64,000 bases of DNA, from contig NZ_JACLGO010000003.1 in the NCBI RefSeq assembly GCF_014219065.1, positions 165,921-229,920 of the forward strand, written 5' to 3'. Source of the DNA: Halopseudomonas xiamenensis. GTDB taxonomy: Bacteria > Pseudomonadota > Gammaproteobacteria > Pseudomonadales > Pseudomonadaceae. Under the pieces are notes generated by a model. It saw only the letters and a program-made list of their open reading frames with translations. It did no database searches and was not told where the DNA came from. The position numbers were made by a program, and so were the translations under genes. Positions 51,975 to 61,234 of this stretch are shown here, piece after piece (position 1 is the stretch's first letter; every line of letters starts with the position of its first letter).

Positions 51975-52244
51975 TCAGCCAGGCTCCTGCTGACGCTGCA
52001 TATAGCGCTCGACATAAGAGCATGAGGCAATCACCGTATAGCCCTGCTGCTGCGCGTAACACAGTGCCTCCGCCGCCAGCCGGGCCGCCAGCCCATGCCC
52101 ACGCAGGGCGTCGGGCACGAAGGTACGATAGATATCCATGGTCTGCTTGCCGAGGTCCATGTAGCTGAGACAGGCCCGGCCACCATCACCATCGATATAG
52201 AACATATTGTTTGCAGGGTCGTGCCGAACCGCAACATCAGACAT
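51975..52244 (-). CDS. Small GNAT acetyltransferase (YjdJ/Gcn5-like)
   Basis: An 89-residue single-domain N-acetyltransferase of the short YjdJ-type. The CoA pyrophosphate loop appears as RGHGLAARLAAEAL and the C-terminal sheet as GYTVIASCSYVERYM. Acceptor unknown. ATG 52244 is chosen because GGAGG is 8 nt upstream. Convergent with DAHP synthase. Confidence 0.85.
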   Translation of the reverse strand: MSDVAVRHDPANNMFYIDGDGGRACLSYMDLGKQTMDIYRTFVPDALRGHGLAARLAAEALCYAQQQGYTVIASCSYVERYMQRQQEPG

Positions 52245-52329
52245 CATTGCTGCCTCCCATCCAGGGGTTGCTGGAACATCAATTGACCTGCGGCCAGGGC
52301 AGAAGATTCCGCTCCTGGCCATTCCTTCA

Positions 52330-53730
52330 TCATGCCGGTGGCGTGACACCCACGCCCAGCGCCATCAACAGGGCGACGGACAACAGGCAGGCCGCTACCG
52401 GTACCGCCACGGTCACCATGAACATGTCCTTGTATGCCTCGCGGTGAGTCAGGCCCATGATCATGAAAGTGGCGATGACCGCGCCACAGTGCGGCAGCGA
52501 GTCCAGGCCACCGGAGGCGATCGCCGCGATACGGTGCAGGATCTCCGGCTGTATACCCATCTCCAGGTAGCTCGGTGCCAGGGTCTGCATGAATATCTGC
52601 AGTCCGCCCGAGGACGAGCCGACAATCGCCGACAGCGTACTGATCGAGGCGAATACCGACAGCAGCGGCGGCATGTTCACCCCCAGTATCCACTGGGCAA
52701 ACTCGCCGAAGCCGGCGGTCTGGGTAACCACCCCACCGAAACCGATCACCGCGGCGGTATTGAGCAACGGCATGACCGAGTCCTCGGCGCCCTGACCGAA
52801 CACCTGGCCGATCTTGCGCCGCGCATTGGCGAACAGCGCGGCGCAGGCCAGCGAGCCGACGATCAGCGCAATACTCGGCCAGACGATCGGCTGGCTGGCA
52901 CTGAAGCGCAGTATCTGGGCCAACAGCCCTTCGGTTTCCGACCAGTCGGCCAGCCCCAGGATGAGACGCGGCAACATGATCACCGCCAGCACCAGTATCA
53001 ACGGAATCAGCGCCAGGCCCCACGGCGGCGCCTCGTTCGGGTCACCGATCAATTGTTCCATGCGCAGGTCCTGGGCATTCTCGACAAAACCCTCACCCCG
53101 GGCCCGGGCCACACGCCATTCCCGCTCCACATACCACATGCCGAGCACGGCCATGATCGCGGCGGCGAACAGACCGATCCAGCCACCAGCAAACAGGTCG
53201 GTACCCAGGGCGCTGGCAGAAATCACGTTATGAATCGAGGGCGAGCCAGGCAAAGCGGTCATGGTGAAGGTACCAGCGCCAATCGCGGTAGCCGCACACC
53301 AGATGCGCTTCGGCAGGTTGGCTTCGCGCATCAGCGTGATACCCAGCGGATACATGGTGAACACCACCACGAACACCACCACCCCGCCGTAGGTCAGTAG
53401 CGCGCAGACCACCATCCCGACCAGCAGCGTATGCCGGGTCCCCAGCCCCCGGGTAATGGCAACGGCGATGCTCTTGGCTGCCTGGCTGGTGGCCATGGCC
53501 TTACCGAAGATCGCACCACAGAGAAACAACAGGAAGAACTTACCGGCGAAGGTGAAAGCCCCCAGCGGACCAAATGGATAATGCTCGAGCAGCGCCGCCG
53601 GCAGCAGAATGCCGTTGGGAATCGCCACCACCAACGCGCAGACGACCGACGCCAGAAAGATATTCACACCCCTGAGCGCAAACCAGATCAGCAGCGCGAG
53701 CCCCGCGAACAACCCCAGGTATCCCAACAT
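52330..53730 (-). CDS. GntP-family permease
   Basis: A 466-residue inner-membrane carrier with 12-14 predicted helices. GntP-type features are the re-entrant-like LTYGGVVVFVVVFTMYPLG, TMTALPGSPSIHN and SSSGGLQIFMQTLAPSYLE. The family moves gluconate, hydroxybutyrate or other small hydroxy acids with protons. ATG 53730 has AAGGA 9 nt upstream. The substrate is unknown, and its location between core genes gives no clue. Downstream, 85 bp separate it from the GNAT gene. Confidence 0.9.
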   Translation of the reverse strand: MLGYLGLFAGLALLIWFALRGVNIFLASVVCALVVAIPNGILLPAALLEHYPFGPLGAFTFAGKFFLLFLCGAIFGKAMATSQAAKSIAVAITRGLGTRHTLLVGMVVCALLTYGGVVVFVVVFTMYPLGITLMREANLPKRIWCAATAIGAGTFTMTALPGSPSIHNVISASALGTDLFAGGWIGLFAAAIMAVLGMWYVEREWRVARARGEGFVENAQDLRMEQLIGDPNEAPPWGLALIPLILVLAVIMLPRLILGLADWSETEGLLAQILRFSASQPIVWPSIALIVGSLACAALFANARRKIGQVFGQGAEDSVMPLLNTAAVIGFGGVVTQTAGFGEFAQWILGVNMPPLLSVFASISTLSAIVGSSSGGLQIFMQTLAPSYLEMGIQPEILHRIAAIASGGLDSLPHCGAVIATFMIMGLTHREAYKDMFMVTVAVPVAACLLSVALLMALGVGVTPPA

Positions 53731-53937
53731 GTGATGCAATCCTTTTATATTTATGATTTTGCACCAACTACATTAGCTCAGCCCCGGCCGGGAACAAACC
53801 TGCCCGGCCATCAGTCATTGAGCTGAATGTCGACAAACGCACAGGGGTTATGACGCTAGTCAATCGCCATCCGTCTGAAAACTGCTAGGATTCATATGTC
53901 GGCAAAACGACACTATCGTCAACAAAGGGGTATCAAG

Positions 53938-54195
53938 ATGAATACTGCACTGAAACTTTCGGCATTGTCTCTGGCAGCGCTGCTGGCAGTGGGCTGCAGC
54001 AGCAACCAGTACCAGGAAGAAACCACTTCCCGCCTGTCTGCCAACGAAAATGCCGCGGCCCGTGCGCAATCCACCGCTGACGAGGCCAACCGCAAGGCCG
54101 AGGAAGCCCTGGCTGCCGCACAGCGTGCCCAGCAAACGGCTGACGAAGCCAACGAGCGTGCCCTGCGTATGCTCGAAAGAGCCAGTCGCAAGTAA
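53938..54195 (+). CDS. oprI: Outer-membrane lipoprotein OprI (Lpp-like)
   Basis: An 85-residue lipoprotein: signal peptide with lipobox LAVGCSS, then a continuous alanine-rich heptad helix ([20 protein letters not shown]) ending [11 protein letters not shown]. The terminal Lys is the site of peptidoglycan attachment in the Lpp family. Sequence and length match Pseudomonas OprI closely. Abundant structural protein tethering the outer membrane to the cell wall. A 14-bp terminator stem follows. An L,D-transpeptidase is encoded convergently, a functional neighbour if it performs the anchoring. Confidence 0.97.
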   Translation: MNTALKLSALSLAALLAVGCSSNQYQEETTSRLSANENAAARAQSTADEANRKAEEALAAAQRAQQTADEANERALRMLERASRK

Positions 54196-54206
54196 GCCAG
54201 CGTCAA

Positions 54207-54245
54207 CTGTGAAGGCGTCCAGCTACGGCCCGGACGCCTTCACAG
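54207..54245. terminator. Strong hairpin between oprI and the L,D-transpeptidase gene
   Basis: CTGTGAAGGCGTCC and GGACGCCTTCACAG pair perfectly over 14 bp with an 11-nt loop in the convergent gap. The following TCTCTCAG is only weakly U-rich. The very stable stem could also protect the abundant oprI mRNA. Confidence 0.85.
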
Positions 54246-54249
54246 TCTC

Positions 54250-55182
54250 TCAGAACGTACCGAACTCGTTGTACGGCGTGCCGATCACCCCGGCGACACC
54301 CTCTTCGGCAAACACCATGTCCCGTATCTTCTGCCAGTCCAGCCGGTAGCCGGCGACCAGCTCGCTGCGCGCCTGCAACAACGCCTGGATCGCCGCCAGC
54401 TTGTCCAGCGACGAAGGGAAGCCATGCTCGTCGAGCGGCGTGTGCACTTCCAGATACAGCTCGCCGTCCAGCACGCCCAGCTTGTAGGGCTGGTTGACAA
54501 TGGTCACCGGCGTGCCCACCGGCACCTGGGGGAACAACTCGGTGACATCCCGGTTGTTCATGCGGAAGCAACCGTGGCTGACCCGCATGCCGATGCCGAA
54601 CGACTTGTTGGTGCCATGGATCACATAACCACTCATGGCCAGGTTCATCTTGAACGGCCCCATGGGGTTGTCCGGGCCCGGCGGCACCACGGCCGGCAAG
54701 GGATCACCCGCCGCGGCATGTTCCTCGCGGATCGACTGTGGCGGGTACCAGGACGGATTGGCCTCCTTGCGCGCCACCCGGGTCTCGCCGATCGGCGACG
54801 ACCAGCCCTCGCGCCCGATGCCCACCGGCCAGGTGCTGACCCGGTTGCCATCCTGCGGATAGTAGTAGAGACGGTATTCCGGCAGGTTGATCACGATACC
54901 GTTGCGCGGGGCATCGGGCAGGATGTGCTGCCCGGGCAGGCGGATGCTGGTGCCGGCGCCGGGCAACCAGGGGTCCACCCCGGGGTTGGCCGCCTGCATT
55001 TCCAGGAAACCGAAGCCGTAGGTATCGGCCAGGTCGGCGAAGGTATCCTCATACACCGCCGTCACGCTGGACAGCGAGCCGATCACCTGCTGCCCCGGCT
55101 CGAGCGGATAGTCGGCCGCCAGCGCCGTGGCCGTCAGCCACAGCGCCAGTGCGCCACCTGCCACCCTGCCTAGCAACCTCAT
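54250..55182 (-). CDS. L,D-transpeptidase (YkuD family)
   Basis: A 310-residue periplasmic enzyme with signal peptide (MRLLGRVAGGALALWL, ending TALA), a LysM-like N-terminal region (EDTFADLADTYGFGFLEMQA) and the YkuD catalytic motif HGTNKSFGIGMRVSHGCFRM with the nucleophile Cys. Homologues (YbiS/ErfK/YcfS group) attach the terminal lysine of Lpp-type lipoproteins to peptidoglycan or form 3-3 crosslinks. Convergence with oprI supports the anchoring role. ATG 55182 has a GGAGGGTGAGG site. Confidence 0.94.
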   Translation of the reverse strand: MRLLGRVAGGALALWLTATALAADYPLEPGQQVIGSLSSVTAVYEDTFADLADTYGFGFLEMQAANPGVDPWLPGAGTSIRLPGQHILPDAPRNGIVINLPEYRLYYYPQDGNRVSTWPVGIGREGWSSPIGETRVARKEANPSWYPPQSIREEHAAAGDPLPAVVPPGPDNPMGPFKMNLAMSGYVIHGTNKSFGIGMRVSHGCFRMNNRDVTELFPQVPVGTPVTIVNQPYKLGVLDGELYLEVHTPLDEHGFPSSLDKLAAIQALLQARSELVAGYRLDWQKIRDMVFAEEGVAGVIGTPYNEFGTF

Positions 55183-55186
55183 GCCC

Positions 55187-55516
55187 TCACCCTCCGACCG
55201 CTGCATACAGATCAAACTGTTGAACCATGGGCGCCACCACCGTTCCCCGCCGTGCCGCCGGACGCCGGCCGGCCTCGCGCAATGTCTGCGCCATATCCAT
55301 GCACTGCGGGCACAGATTCTTCAGCAACTTGCGCTGCACCTCCCGGTATACCGGCTTCGATGGCAACAGATCACCACACAACGAGCGCTCCAGCGGCGCA
55401 TCCAGACGCAGATTGATATCCACCAGATGCACATGCCATGGATCTCCCACGAACAGGTCTTGCTGCTCGTCCTGCTCAACTACACACCAACGTCTGGCCA
55501 TCCAGGACACTGTCAC
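55187..55516 (-). CDS. Small conserved-looking protein of unknown function
   Basis: About 109 residues, apparently from GTG 55516, which has AAGGAG 7 nt upstream. Features are a Trp/Cys-containing N-terminus (MARRWCVVEQDEQQDL), a central VGDPWHVHLVDINLRLDAPL, and a CPQCMD motif that could bind metal or redox-cycle. No signal peptide or membrane segment. It ends 5 bp before the L,D-transpeptidase start, so the two are probably co-transcribed. Codon use is coding-like. I do not recognise the family. Confidence 0.65.
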   Translation of the reverse strand: MTVSWMARRWCVVEQDEQQDLFVGDPWHVHLVDINLRLDAPLERSLCGDLLPSKPVYREVQRKLLKNLCPQCMDMAQTLREAGRRPAARRGTVVAPMVQQFDLYAAVGG

Positions 55517-55558
55517 CAACCTGCTCCTTACACTGAATCAATGCCGCTCTCAATGCCA

Positions 55559-56176
55559 TCAGCGTGACTCGAGCCACTGGCTGATGGCCGGCCAGGCATT
55601 ATCCAGCAAAACCGCCTGGGCTGCAGCGGTAGGATGCACCCCATCGTCCTGCATCTTGCCTTCGACCCCGCCCACGCCCTCCAGCAGGAAGGGAATCAGC
55701 GCCACCTCATGCTCCTCGGCCACCGAAGTGAAAGCCTGTTCGAAGGCATCCGAGTAGCGCGGACCATAATTCGGCGGAATCCGCATACCCAGCAGGATCA
55801 CATCGGCATCGGCCTCCCGGGCCAGCCGAACCATGCTGGAAAGATTCTGTTGCATATTGGCTACCGGCAATGCCCGCAGCCCATCGTTGCCACCCAGTTC
55901 GATCACCACCAGTTCCGGCTCGACCTCCGCCAGCAGCGCGGGCAGCCTGGCCAGGCCGCCTGCGGTGGTGTCGCCACTGACCGAGGCGTTGACCACCCTG
56001 TAGGGCTGGTTTTCCTCCGCCAGACGCTGCTCCAGCAGCCTTACCCAGCCCTGCTCGATTTCCAGACCGAAGGCGGCGCTGATACTATCGCCGACCAGCA
56101 GAATGTTCTGTGCCAGTGCCGGCCATGCCAGCACCCAACAGAACACCCCGGCAGCGCATTTTTTCCAGACATTCAT
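55559..56176 (-). CDS. tesA: Multifunctional acyl-CoA thioesterase I / arylesterase TesA
   Basis: A 205-residue SGNH hydrolase with a signal peptide (MNVWKKCAAGVFCWVLAW ending PALA) and all four blocks: GDSISAAFG, GDTTAGG, GGNDGLR and DGVHP. It is periplasmic and hydrolyses thioesters, lysophospholipids and aryl esters. Its start is 14 bp from that of the divergent ABC ATPase gene, the arrangement found across proteobacteria (tesA-ybbA). ATG 56176 is used. Confidence 0.95.
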   Translation of the reverse strand: MNVWKKCAAGVFCWVLAWPALAQNILLVGDSISAAFGLEIEQGWVRLLEQRLAEENQPYRVVNASVSGDTTAGGLARLPALLAEVEPELVVIELGGNDGLRALPVANMQQNLSSMVRLAREADADVILLGMRIPPNYGPRYSDAFEQAFTSVAEEHEVALIPFLLEGVGGVEGKMQDDGVHPTAAAQAVLLDNAWPAISQWLESR

Positions 56177-56190
56177 CAAGGCCGATACCC

Positions 56191-56871
56191 ATGTCAGACA
56201 GCGTTATCATCGCCCGTCACCTTAGCAAAGTCGTCGATGCCCCGGAAGCGAAGCTGACCATTCTCGATGATGTCAGCTTGAGCATCGCCCGCGGCGGCAG
56301 CGTAGCCATCGTCGGCGCTTCCGGCTCGGGCAAGTCCACGCTGCTCAGCCTGCTCGCCGGGCTGGATCTGCCGAGCAGTGGCGAAGTCATTCTGGCCGGG
56401 CAATCACTCGCCACCCTGGACGAGGACCAGCGTGCCGCGTTGCGCGCTGAGCAGGTGGGCTTCGTGTTCCAGTCCTTCCAGTTGCTGGACAGCCTCAACG
56501 CCCTGGAGAACGTCATGCTACCGCTGGAGCTGGAGGGTCGTCGCGACGCCGCGGAGCGCTCGCGGCAGTTGCTCGAACGGGTCGGCCTGGGCCATCGCCT
56601 GAGCCACTACCCGCGACAGTTGTCCGGCGGCGAGCAGCAACGGGTGGCAATCGCCCGGGCCTTCGCCAGCGAACCGGCTATCCTGTTCGCCGACGAGCCC
56701 ACCGGCAACCTCGACGCGGTGACCGGCGCCCATATCACCGACCTGCTGTTCGAACTCAACCGCGAACAGGGCACCACCCTGGTCATGGTCACCCATGACG
56801 CACGCCTGGCCGAACGTTGCGCCGCTGCACTGCATCTGGAAGCCGGCCGCCTCAAGGAAGACCAGCCATGA
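56191..56871 (+). CDS. ABC transporter ATPase, YbbA/LolD-like
   Basis: A 226-residue ATPase with Walker A GASGSGKST, Q-loop FQSFQLLDSLNALENVM, signature LSGGEQQRVAIARA, Walker B ILFADEPTGNLD and MVTHDARLAE. It belongs to the MacB/LolD type-VII ABC class and pairs with the large permease downstream, overlapping it by 4 bp. The pair next to tesA is conserved in many bacteria; the cargo (probably a lipid or lipoprotein-linked step) is not established. Confidence 0.95.
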   Translation: MSDSVIIARHLSKVVDAPEAKLTILDDVSLSIARGGSVAIVGASGSGKSTLLSLLAGLDLPSSGEVILAGQSLATLDEDQRAALRAEQVGFVFQSFQLLDSLNALENVMLPLELEGRRDAAERSRQLLERVGLGHRLSHYPRQLSGGEQQRVAIARAFASEPAILFADEPTGNLDAVTGAHITDLLFELNREQGTTLVMVTHDARLAERCAAALHLEAGRLKEDQP

Positions 56872-59369
56872 TCGGACGCGACCTGCCCCTGGCTTCGCGC
56901 CTGCTGCTGCGCGAGTGGCGCGCCGGCGAGCTGCGGGTAATGCTGTTGGCACTGCTGATAGCGGTACTGGTCAGCACCGCCATCAGCTTCTTTACCGACC
57001 GTCTGCAGCGCGGCATGGCGACCCGCGCCGCCGAGTTCCTGGGTGCCGACATGCGCATCTCGTCGCGGGAACCACTGCCGCAGGAGTTCCTCCAGGAAGC
57101 TATCAACAATAGCCTTCAACATACTGATATGGTTGATTTTTCCAGCGTCACTTCAAGTGACATGGAGATGCAGCTGTCCAGCATCAAGGCCGTGGGTCCC
57201 GACTATCCGCTGCGCGGCGAGGTGCGTATCGCCCAGCAGGCCTTCGGCGCCGAACAGGTTGCCACCGACATTCCCGATGCCGGCAGCGTCTGGATTGAGC
57301 CACGCCTGCTCAATGTGCTGGGGCTGGAGGTCGGCGATACGCTGGAAATCGGCTATGCACAGCTGCGCATCAGCGCGCTGCTGACCCATGAACCGGATCG
57401 CGCCGGCGACTTCTACAGCCTTACTCCCAGGGTACTGATGAACCTCGCCGACCTGCCCGCCACCCGCGTCGTGCAACCGGGCAGCCGGGTCCGCTATCGC
57501 CTGCTGGTCAGTGGCAGCGAAGCAGATCTGCAACGCTACCGCCAATGGCTGGAACCACGCCTGGAAAGCCACCAGCGGCTGACCTCGGTCGCCGATGACA
57601 ACCGCCAGATTGGCAGCGCGCTGCAGCGCGCCAACCAGTTCCTGGGCCTGGCCAGCATTGCTGCGGTAGTGTTGGCCGGCGTTGCCGTGGCACTCTCGGC
57701 CAGCCGCTTCGCCAGCCGCCACTACGACACCAGCGCGCTGCTGCGCTGTCTCGGCGCCAGCCGCCAACGTACCCTGCGTCTGTTCCTGCTACAGCTGCTG
57801 GGGCTCGGCATCATTGCCACCCTGCTCGGCCTGTTCGCCGGCTGGCTGATGCAATGGGGGCTGATCCACCTGCTGCGCGACTTGCTGCCGCCGGACCTGC
57901 CCGCCGCCGGCCCCAAACCGCTGCTGGTGGGTTCGGCCACGGGCCTGGTCGGTCTGCTTGGCTTCGGCCTGCCGCCGCTGCTGCGCCTGGGCCGGGTCTC
58001 ACCGCTGCGGGTATTGCGCCGCGAGCTGACTCCGCTGCCTGGTAGCGCCTGGCTGATCTACGGCCTGGCCCTGTCCGGCCTGAGCCTGCTGATGTGGCAA
58101 TTCACCGGCAACCTGCCGATGACCCTGGCGGTGATCTTCGGTGGCGCCCTTGCCGCACTGCTGCTCGGTTCACTGGCCTGGCTGCTGTTGCGCGCCAGTG
58201 GCAATCGCCTGCGCAATGCCGGGCTGGCCTGGCGCCTGGGTAGCGGCCAACTGCTCAAGCAACCTGCCGCGGCCGCCGGACAGATACTGGCCTTCGGGCT
58301 GATCCTGATGTCGATGGTGGTGATCTTCATCCTGCGCACCGAACTGCTCGACGCCTGGCAGGCGCAGTTGCCGGAAGACGCACCCAACCACTTCGCCCTG
58401 AACATCCTGCCCGCCGAGGAGCCGGCATTTCGCCAGGCCCTGGATGATATCGGCGCCCGCAGCGCACCGCTGTATCCGGTCACCCCGGGCCGGCTGACCG
58501 CGATCAATGGCGAGCCGGTACGTGAGCACGTCACCAAGGACAGCCCTGGGGAACGCGCCATCAACCGCGACCTGAGTCTGACCTGGGCCAGCGAACTGGC
58601 ACCCGACAACCTGCTGCGTGAAGGCCTATGGTGGGAGCAACTACCGCCCAGCGACGAGCACCGGGTATCGGTCGAGGCGGAGCTGGCCGACAGTCTCGGC
58701 GTGGGGCTCGGTGACCAGCTCAGCTTCGTCATCGGCGGTGCCACAGTGGAGGCCGAAGTCAGCAGCATCCGCGAGGTCAACTGGGACAACTTCACCCCCA
58801 ACTTCTACATGGTGTTCTCTCCCGGCGCACTGGAAGGCCAGCCCAGCACCCTGCTGACCAGCTTCCACCTGCCCGCCGACCAGCGCGACGGCCTGCGTGA
58901 ACTGACCAGAGCCTTCCCGGCAATGACGCTGCTGGAAGTCGAAGCCATACTGCAGCAACTGCGCGACATCCTCGACCAGGTCACCCTGGCCGTGGAGTAT
59001 GTGCTGATATTCGTATTGCTGGCCGGCTTTACCGTATTGTTCGCCTCACTGCAGGCCACCCTGGACACCCGCCTGTACGAAGGCGCGTTGCTGCGTACCC
59101 TGGGCGCCCGTCGGCAACTGCTGCGCCAGGCCAACCGGCTGGAATTCAGCCTGCTCGGAGCGCTGGCCGGCCTGCTGGCGATCGTTGCCGCCGAACTGGT
59201 GACCTGGTTGCTGTATCGCTTTGCCCTGGACCTGGCCTGGCAACCGCACTTTTCGCTGTGGCTGCTGGTACCGCTGGCCGGCGCCCTGCTGATTGGCTTC
59301 GCTGGCGCCCTCGGCACCCGCGCCGTGGTCAACCAGAGCCCCATGAAACTGATCAACCGGGGAGCCTGA
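56868..59369 (+). CDS. ABC permease of the YbbP (MacB/FtsX) class
   Basis: An 833-residue inner-membrane protein with the YbbP plan: an N-terminal helix (about 22-42), a periplasmic domain (about 45-260), three FtsX-type helices (about 265-370), central helices (about 400-500), a second periplasmic domain (about 500-700) and three C-terminal helices (from about 715). ABC exporters of this class perform mechanotransmission in the periplasm rather than moving cargo through the membrane. It overlaps the ATPase gene by 4 bp and is 2 bp from greB. Confidence 0.94.
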   Translation: MIGRDLPLASRLLLREWRAGELRVMLLALLIAVLVSTAISFFTDRLQRGMATRAAEFLGADMRISSREPLPQEFLQEAINNSLQHTDMVDFSSVTSSDMEMQLSSIKAVGPDYPLRGEVRIAQQAFGAEQVATDIPDAGSVWIEPRLLNVLGLEVGDTLEIGYAQLRISALLTHEPDRAGDFYSLTPRVLMNLADLPATRVVQPGSRVRYRLLVSGSEADLQRYRQWLEPRLESHQRLTSVADDNRQIGSALQRANQFLGLASIAAVVLAGVAVALSASRFASRHYDTSALLRCLGASRQRTLRLFLLQLLGLGIIATLLGLFAGWLMQWGLIHLLRDLLPPDLPAAGPKPLLVGSATGLVGLLGFGLPPLLRLGRVSPLRVLRRELTPLPGSAWLIYGLALSGLSLLMWQFTGNLPMTLAVIFGGALAALLLGSLAWLLLRASGNRLRNAGLAWRLGSGQLLKQPAAAAGQILAFGLILMSMVVIFILRTELLDAWQAQLPEDAPNHFALNILPAEEPAFRQALDDIGARSAPLYPVTPGRLTAINGEPVREHVTKDSPGERAINRDLSLTWASELAPDNLLREGLWWEQLPPSDEHRVSVEAELADSLGVGLGDQLSFVIGGATVEAEVSSIREVNWDNFTPNFYMVFSPGALEGQPSTLLTSFHLPADQRDGLRELTRAFPAMTLLEVEAILQQLRDILDQVTLAVEYVLIFVLLAGFTVLFASLQATLDTRLYEGALLRTLGARRQLLRQANRLEFSLLGALAGLLAIVAAELVTWLLYRFALDLAWQPHFSLWLLVPLAGALLIGFAGALGTRAVVNQSPMKLINRGA

Positions 59370-59371
59370 GC

Positions 59372-59866
59372 ATGAGCCGCTACCGCCCTCCACGTTCCGC
59401 TGGCACACCACTGATCACCGCCGAAGGCGCCCAGCGCCTGCGTGACGAGTTGCATCAGCTATGGAATGTACAACGCCCGGAAGTCACCCGCGCGGTCAGC
59501 GAAGCCGCTGCCCAGGGCGACCGTTCGGAAAATGCCGAATACACCTACGGCAAGAAGATGCTGCGCCAGATCGACAGCCGCGTACGCTTTCTGCGCAAGC
59601 GGCTGGAAAACCTGAAGGTCATCGACCAGCCACCCAGCGACCCACAGAAGATCTTCTTCAGTGCCCGGGTCGAACTGGAGGATGAAGACGGCCAGCCACT
59701 GAAGGTCCGCATCGTCGGCCCGGATGAGATCGACCCCAAGCAGCAGCACATCAGCATCGACAGCCCCCTGGCCCGCGCATTGCTCGGCAAGCGGGTGGAT
59801 GACGAGGTGGTGGTGCAGGCGCCGGTGGGTGAGCGGGTGTATTGGGTGGTGGATATACAGTATTGA
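59372..59866 (+). CDS. greB: Transcript cleavage / elongation factor GreB
   Basis: A 164-residue Gre factor: an N-terminal coiled-coil ([20 protein letters not shown] through about residue 80), with the conserved acidic tip in [13 protein letters not shown] (Glu, Asp/Glu region), and a C-terminal FKBP-like domain ([35 protein letters not shown]). It rescues backtracked RNA polymerase. The start 2 bp after the permease stop suggests coexpression. A hairpin-rich repeat follows. Confidence 0.95.
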   Translation: MSRYRPPRSAGTPLITAEGAQRLRDELHQLWNVQRPEVTRAVSEAAAQGDRSENAEYTYGKKMLRQIDSRVRFLRKRLENLKVIDQPPSDPQKIFFSARVELEDEDGQPLKVRIVGPDEIDPKQQHISIDSPLARALLGKRVDDEVVVQAPVGERVYWVVDIQY

Positions 59867-59895
59867 GGCTGCCCCTGCGCGCCCCCTCTCCCCAG

Positions 59896-60062
59896 CCCTC
59901 TCCCACCAGGGGAGAGGGAGTTAGTTTGTGCGTTCTGGTTGTTTTGGGTATGTCTGATGTAATCTCATTGCAGAATGACTGAGCTGTTTCGATCAGCACC
60001 GTTCTGCTCCCTCTCCCCTGGTGGGGCGAAAGCGGAATAAGCGAAGCATTGCTTCGCCCGCT
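59896..60062. repeat. Palindromic intergenic element with conserved tail, copy 1
   Basis: A 19-bp perfect inverted repeat (59902-59920 and 60007-60025) encloses about 86 bp. The right arm runs into a 40-bp tail (60023-60062) starting GGGGCGAAAGCGG and containing GCGAAGCA/TGCTTCGC. The same tail with three changes is at 63961-64000, also beside an inverted pair. An inner 9-bp stem (59896-59918) follows greB. The repeat probably accounts for most of the 278-bp spacer. Confidence 0.75.
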
Positions 60063-60145
60063 TGAGCGCCCTGAGCTCTGCGAAGGGCCGGGGCGCGGAG
60101 CGGGGCTTGGGAGAGGGGGAAAACAGCCTACCCGCAGGCACAACC

Positions 60146-61105
60146 TCAAAGCCCCAACCACTCCGCCGGTCGTACCCCGCGCCCATGCGGCAACATCAGA
60201 TCCGGCCCCTCGCCCAGGGGCACAATCCGCGTCGGATTGATGGTCTCGTGGCTGTAGTAGTAATGCTGCTTGATATGGTGAAAGTCGACCGTCCCCGCCA
60301 CACCGGGCCACTGATACAACTCGCGCAGAAAGCCGGACAGATTCGGATAATCCTGAATGCGTCGGATATTGCACTTGAAGTGGCCATGGTACACCGGGTC
60401 GAAACGCACCAGCGTGGTGAACAGCCGCCAGTCCGCCTCGGTGATGCGATCGCCGGCCAGATAGCGGCGCTCCGCGAGCAGGCCGTCCAGCCAATCCAGT
60501 GCGCTGAACAGCGTTGCACATTCCTTTGCATACACCTCCTGCGCGGTGGCGAAACCGGCCTTGTACACGCCGTTGTTCACCTCGTTGTAGACCCGCTCGT
60601 TCAACCGGTCGATCTCCCCACGCAACGCCTCGGGATAATAGTCGTCGGTATTGCCGGTCAGCTCGTTGAATGCACTGTTGAAGATGCGCACGATCTCCGC
60701 CGACTCGTTGTTGACGATGGTCTGCTCCTGCTTGTCCCACAATACCGGCACCGTCACCCGCCCGCTGTAGTCCGGCTTGGCCAGGGTGTAGAGCTGATAG
60801 TGGAATTCGAAGCCATACAACGGCTCGACCGGATCGTAGACCCAGCCCTTGTCGAGCATGTGCGGATGCACCACGGTCACATCGATGTGCGGTTCCAGCC
60901 CCTTGAGCTTACGCAGGATCAGCGTGCGGTGGGCCCAGGGGCAGGCCAGCGACACGTACAGATGGTAGCGGCCACTGTCCGGGGTGAAGCGCCCACCCGG
61001 CTCGATCCGGTTGCGATAACCGGCATCCTCACGCACGAAGGCACCACCGGTGGAGCCCGTGTCATACCACTCGTCGTGCCATATCCCCTTTACCAGGCGA
61101 CCCAT
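60146..61105 (-). CDS. Glutathionyl-hydroquinone reductase (Xi-class GST)
   Basis: A 319-residue enzyme of the PcpF/YqjG type. The catalytic Cys55 is in VSLACPWAHR, the CPWA motif typical of Xi-class transferases. N-terminal MGRLVKGIWHDEWYDTGSTG is highly characteristic. A thioredoxin-fold N-half is followed by a helical C-half with ERVYNEVNNGVYKAGFA. It uses glutathione to reduce glutathionyl-hydroquinones, repairing products of quinone stress such as may arise from catechols. The start at 61105 has GGAGGAAGG. A much longer frame on this strand is only the shadow of the helicase. Confidence 0.95.
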   Translation of the reverse strand: MGRLVKGIWHDEWYDTGSTGGAFVREDAGYRNRIEPGGRFTPDSGRYHLYVSLACPWAHRTLILRKLKGLEPHIDVTVVHPHMLDKGWVYDPVEPLYGFEFHYQLYTLAKPDYSGRVTVPVLWDKQEQTIVNNESAEIVRIFNSAFNELTGNTDDYYPEALRGEIDRLNERVYNEVNNGVYKAGFATAQEVYAKECATLFSALDWLDGLLAERRYLAGDRITEADWRLFTTLVRFDPVYHGHFKCNIRRIQDYPNLSGFLRELYQWPGVAGTVDFHHIKQHYYYSHETINPTRIVPLGEGPDLMLPHGRGVRPAEWLGL

Positions 61106-61234
61106 AACCTTCCTCCTGCATCGTTGATCGGGAGTGCGGCGAGCACTGCGCCACGGCATGAAAATCCTTGCGGCAATTTGTGCCGAATACGCGTATACTA
61201 CGCGATCTTCAATCCCCCAAGGTTTACTTCCCGT

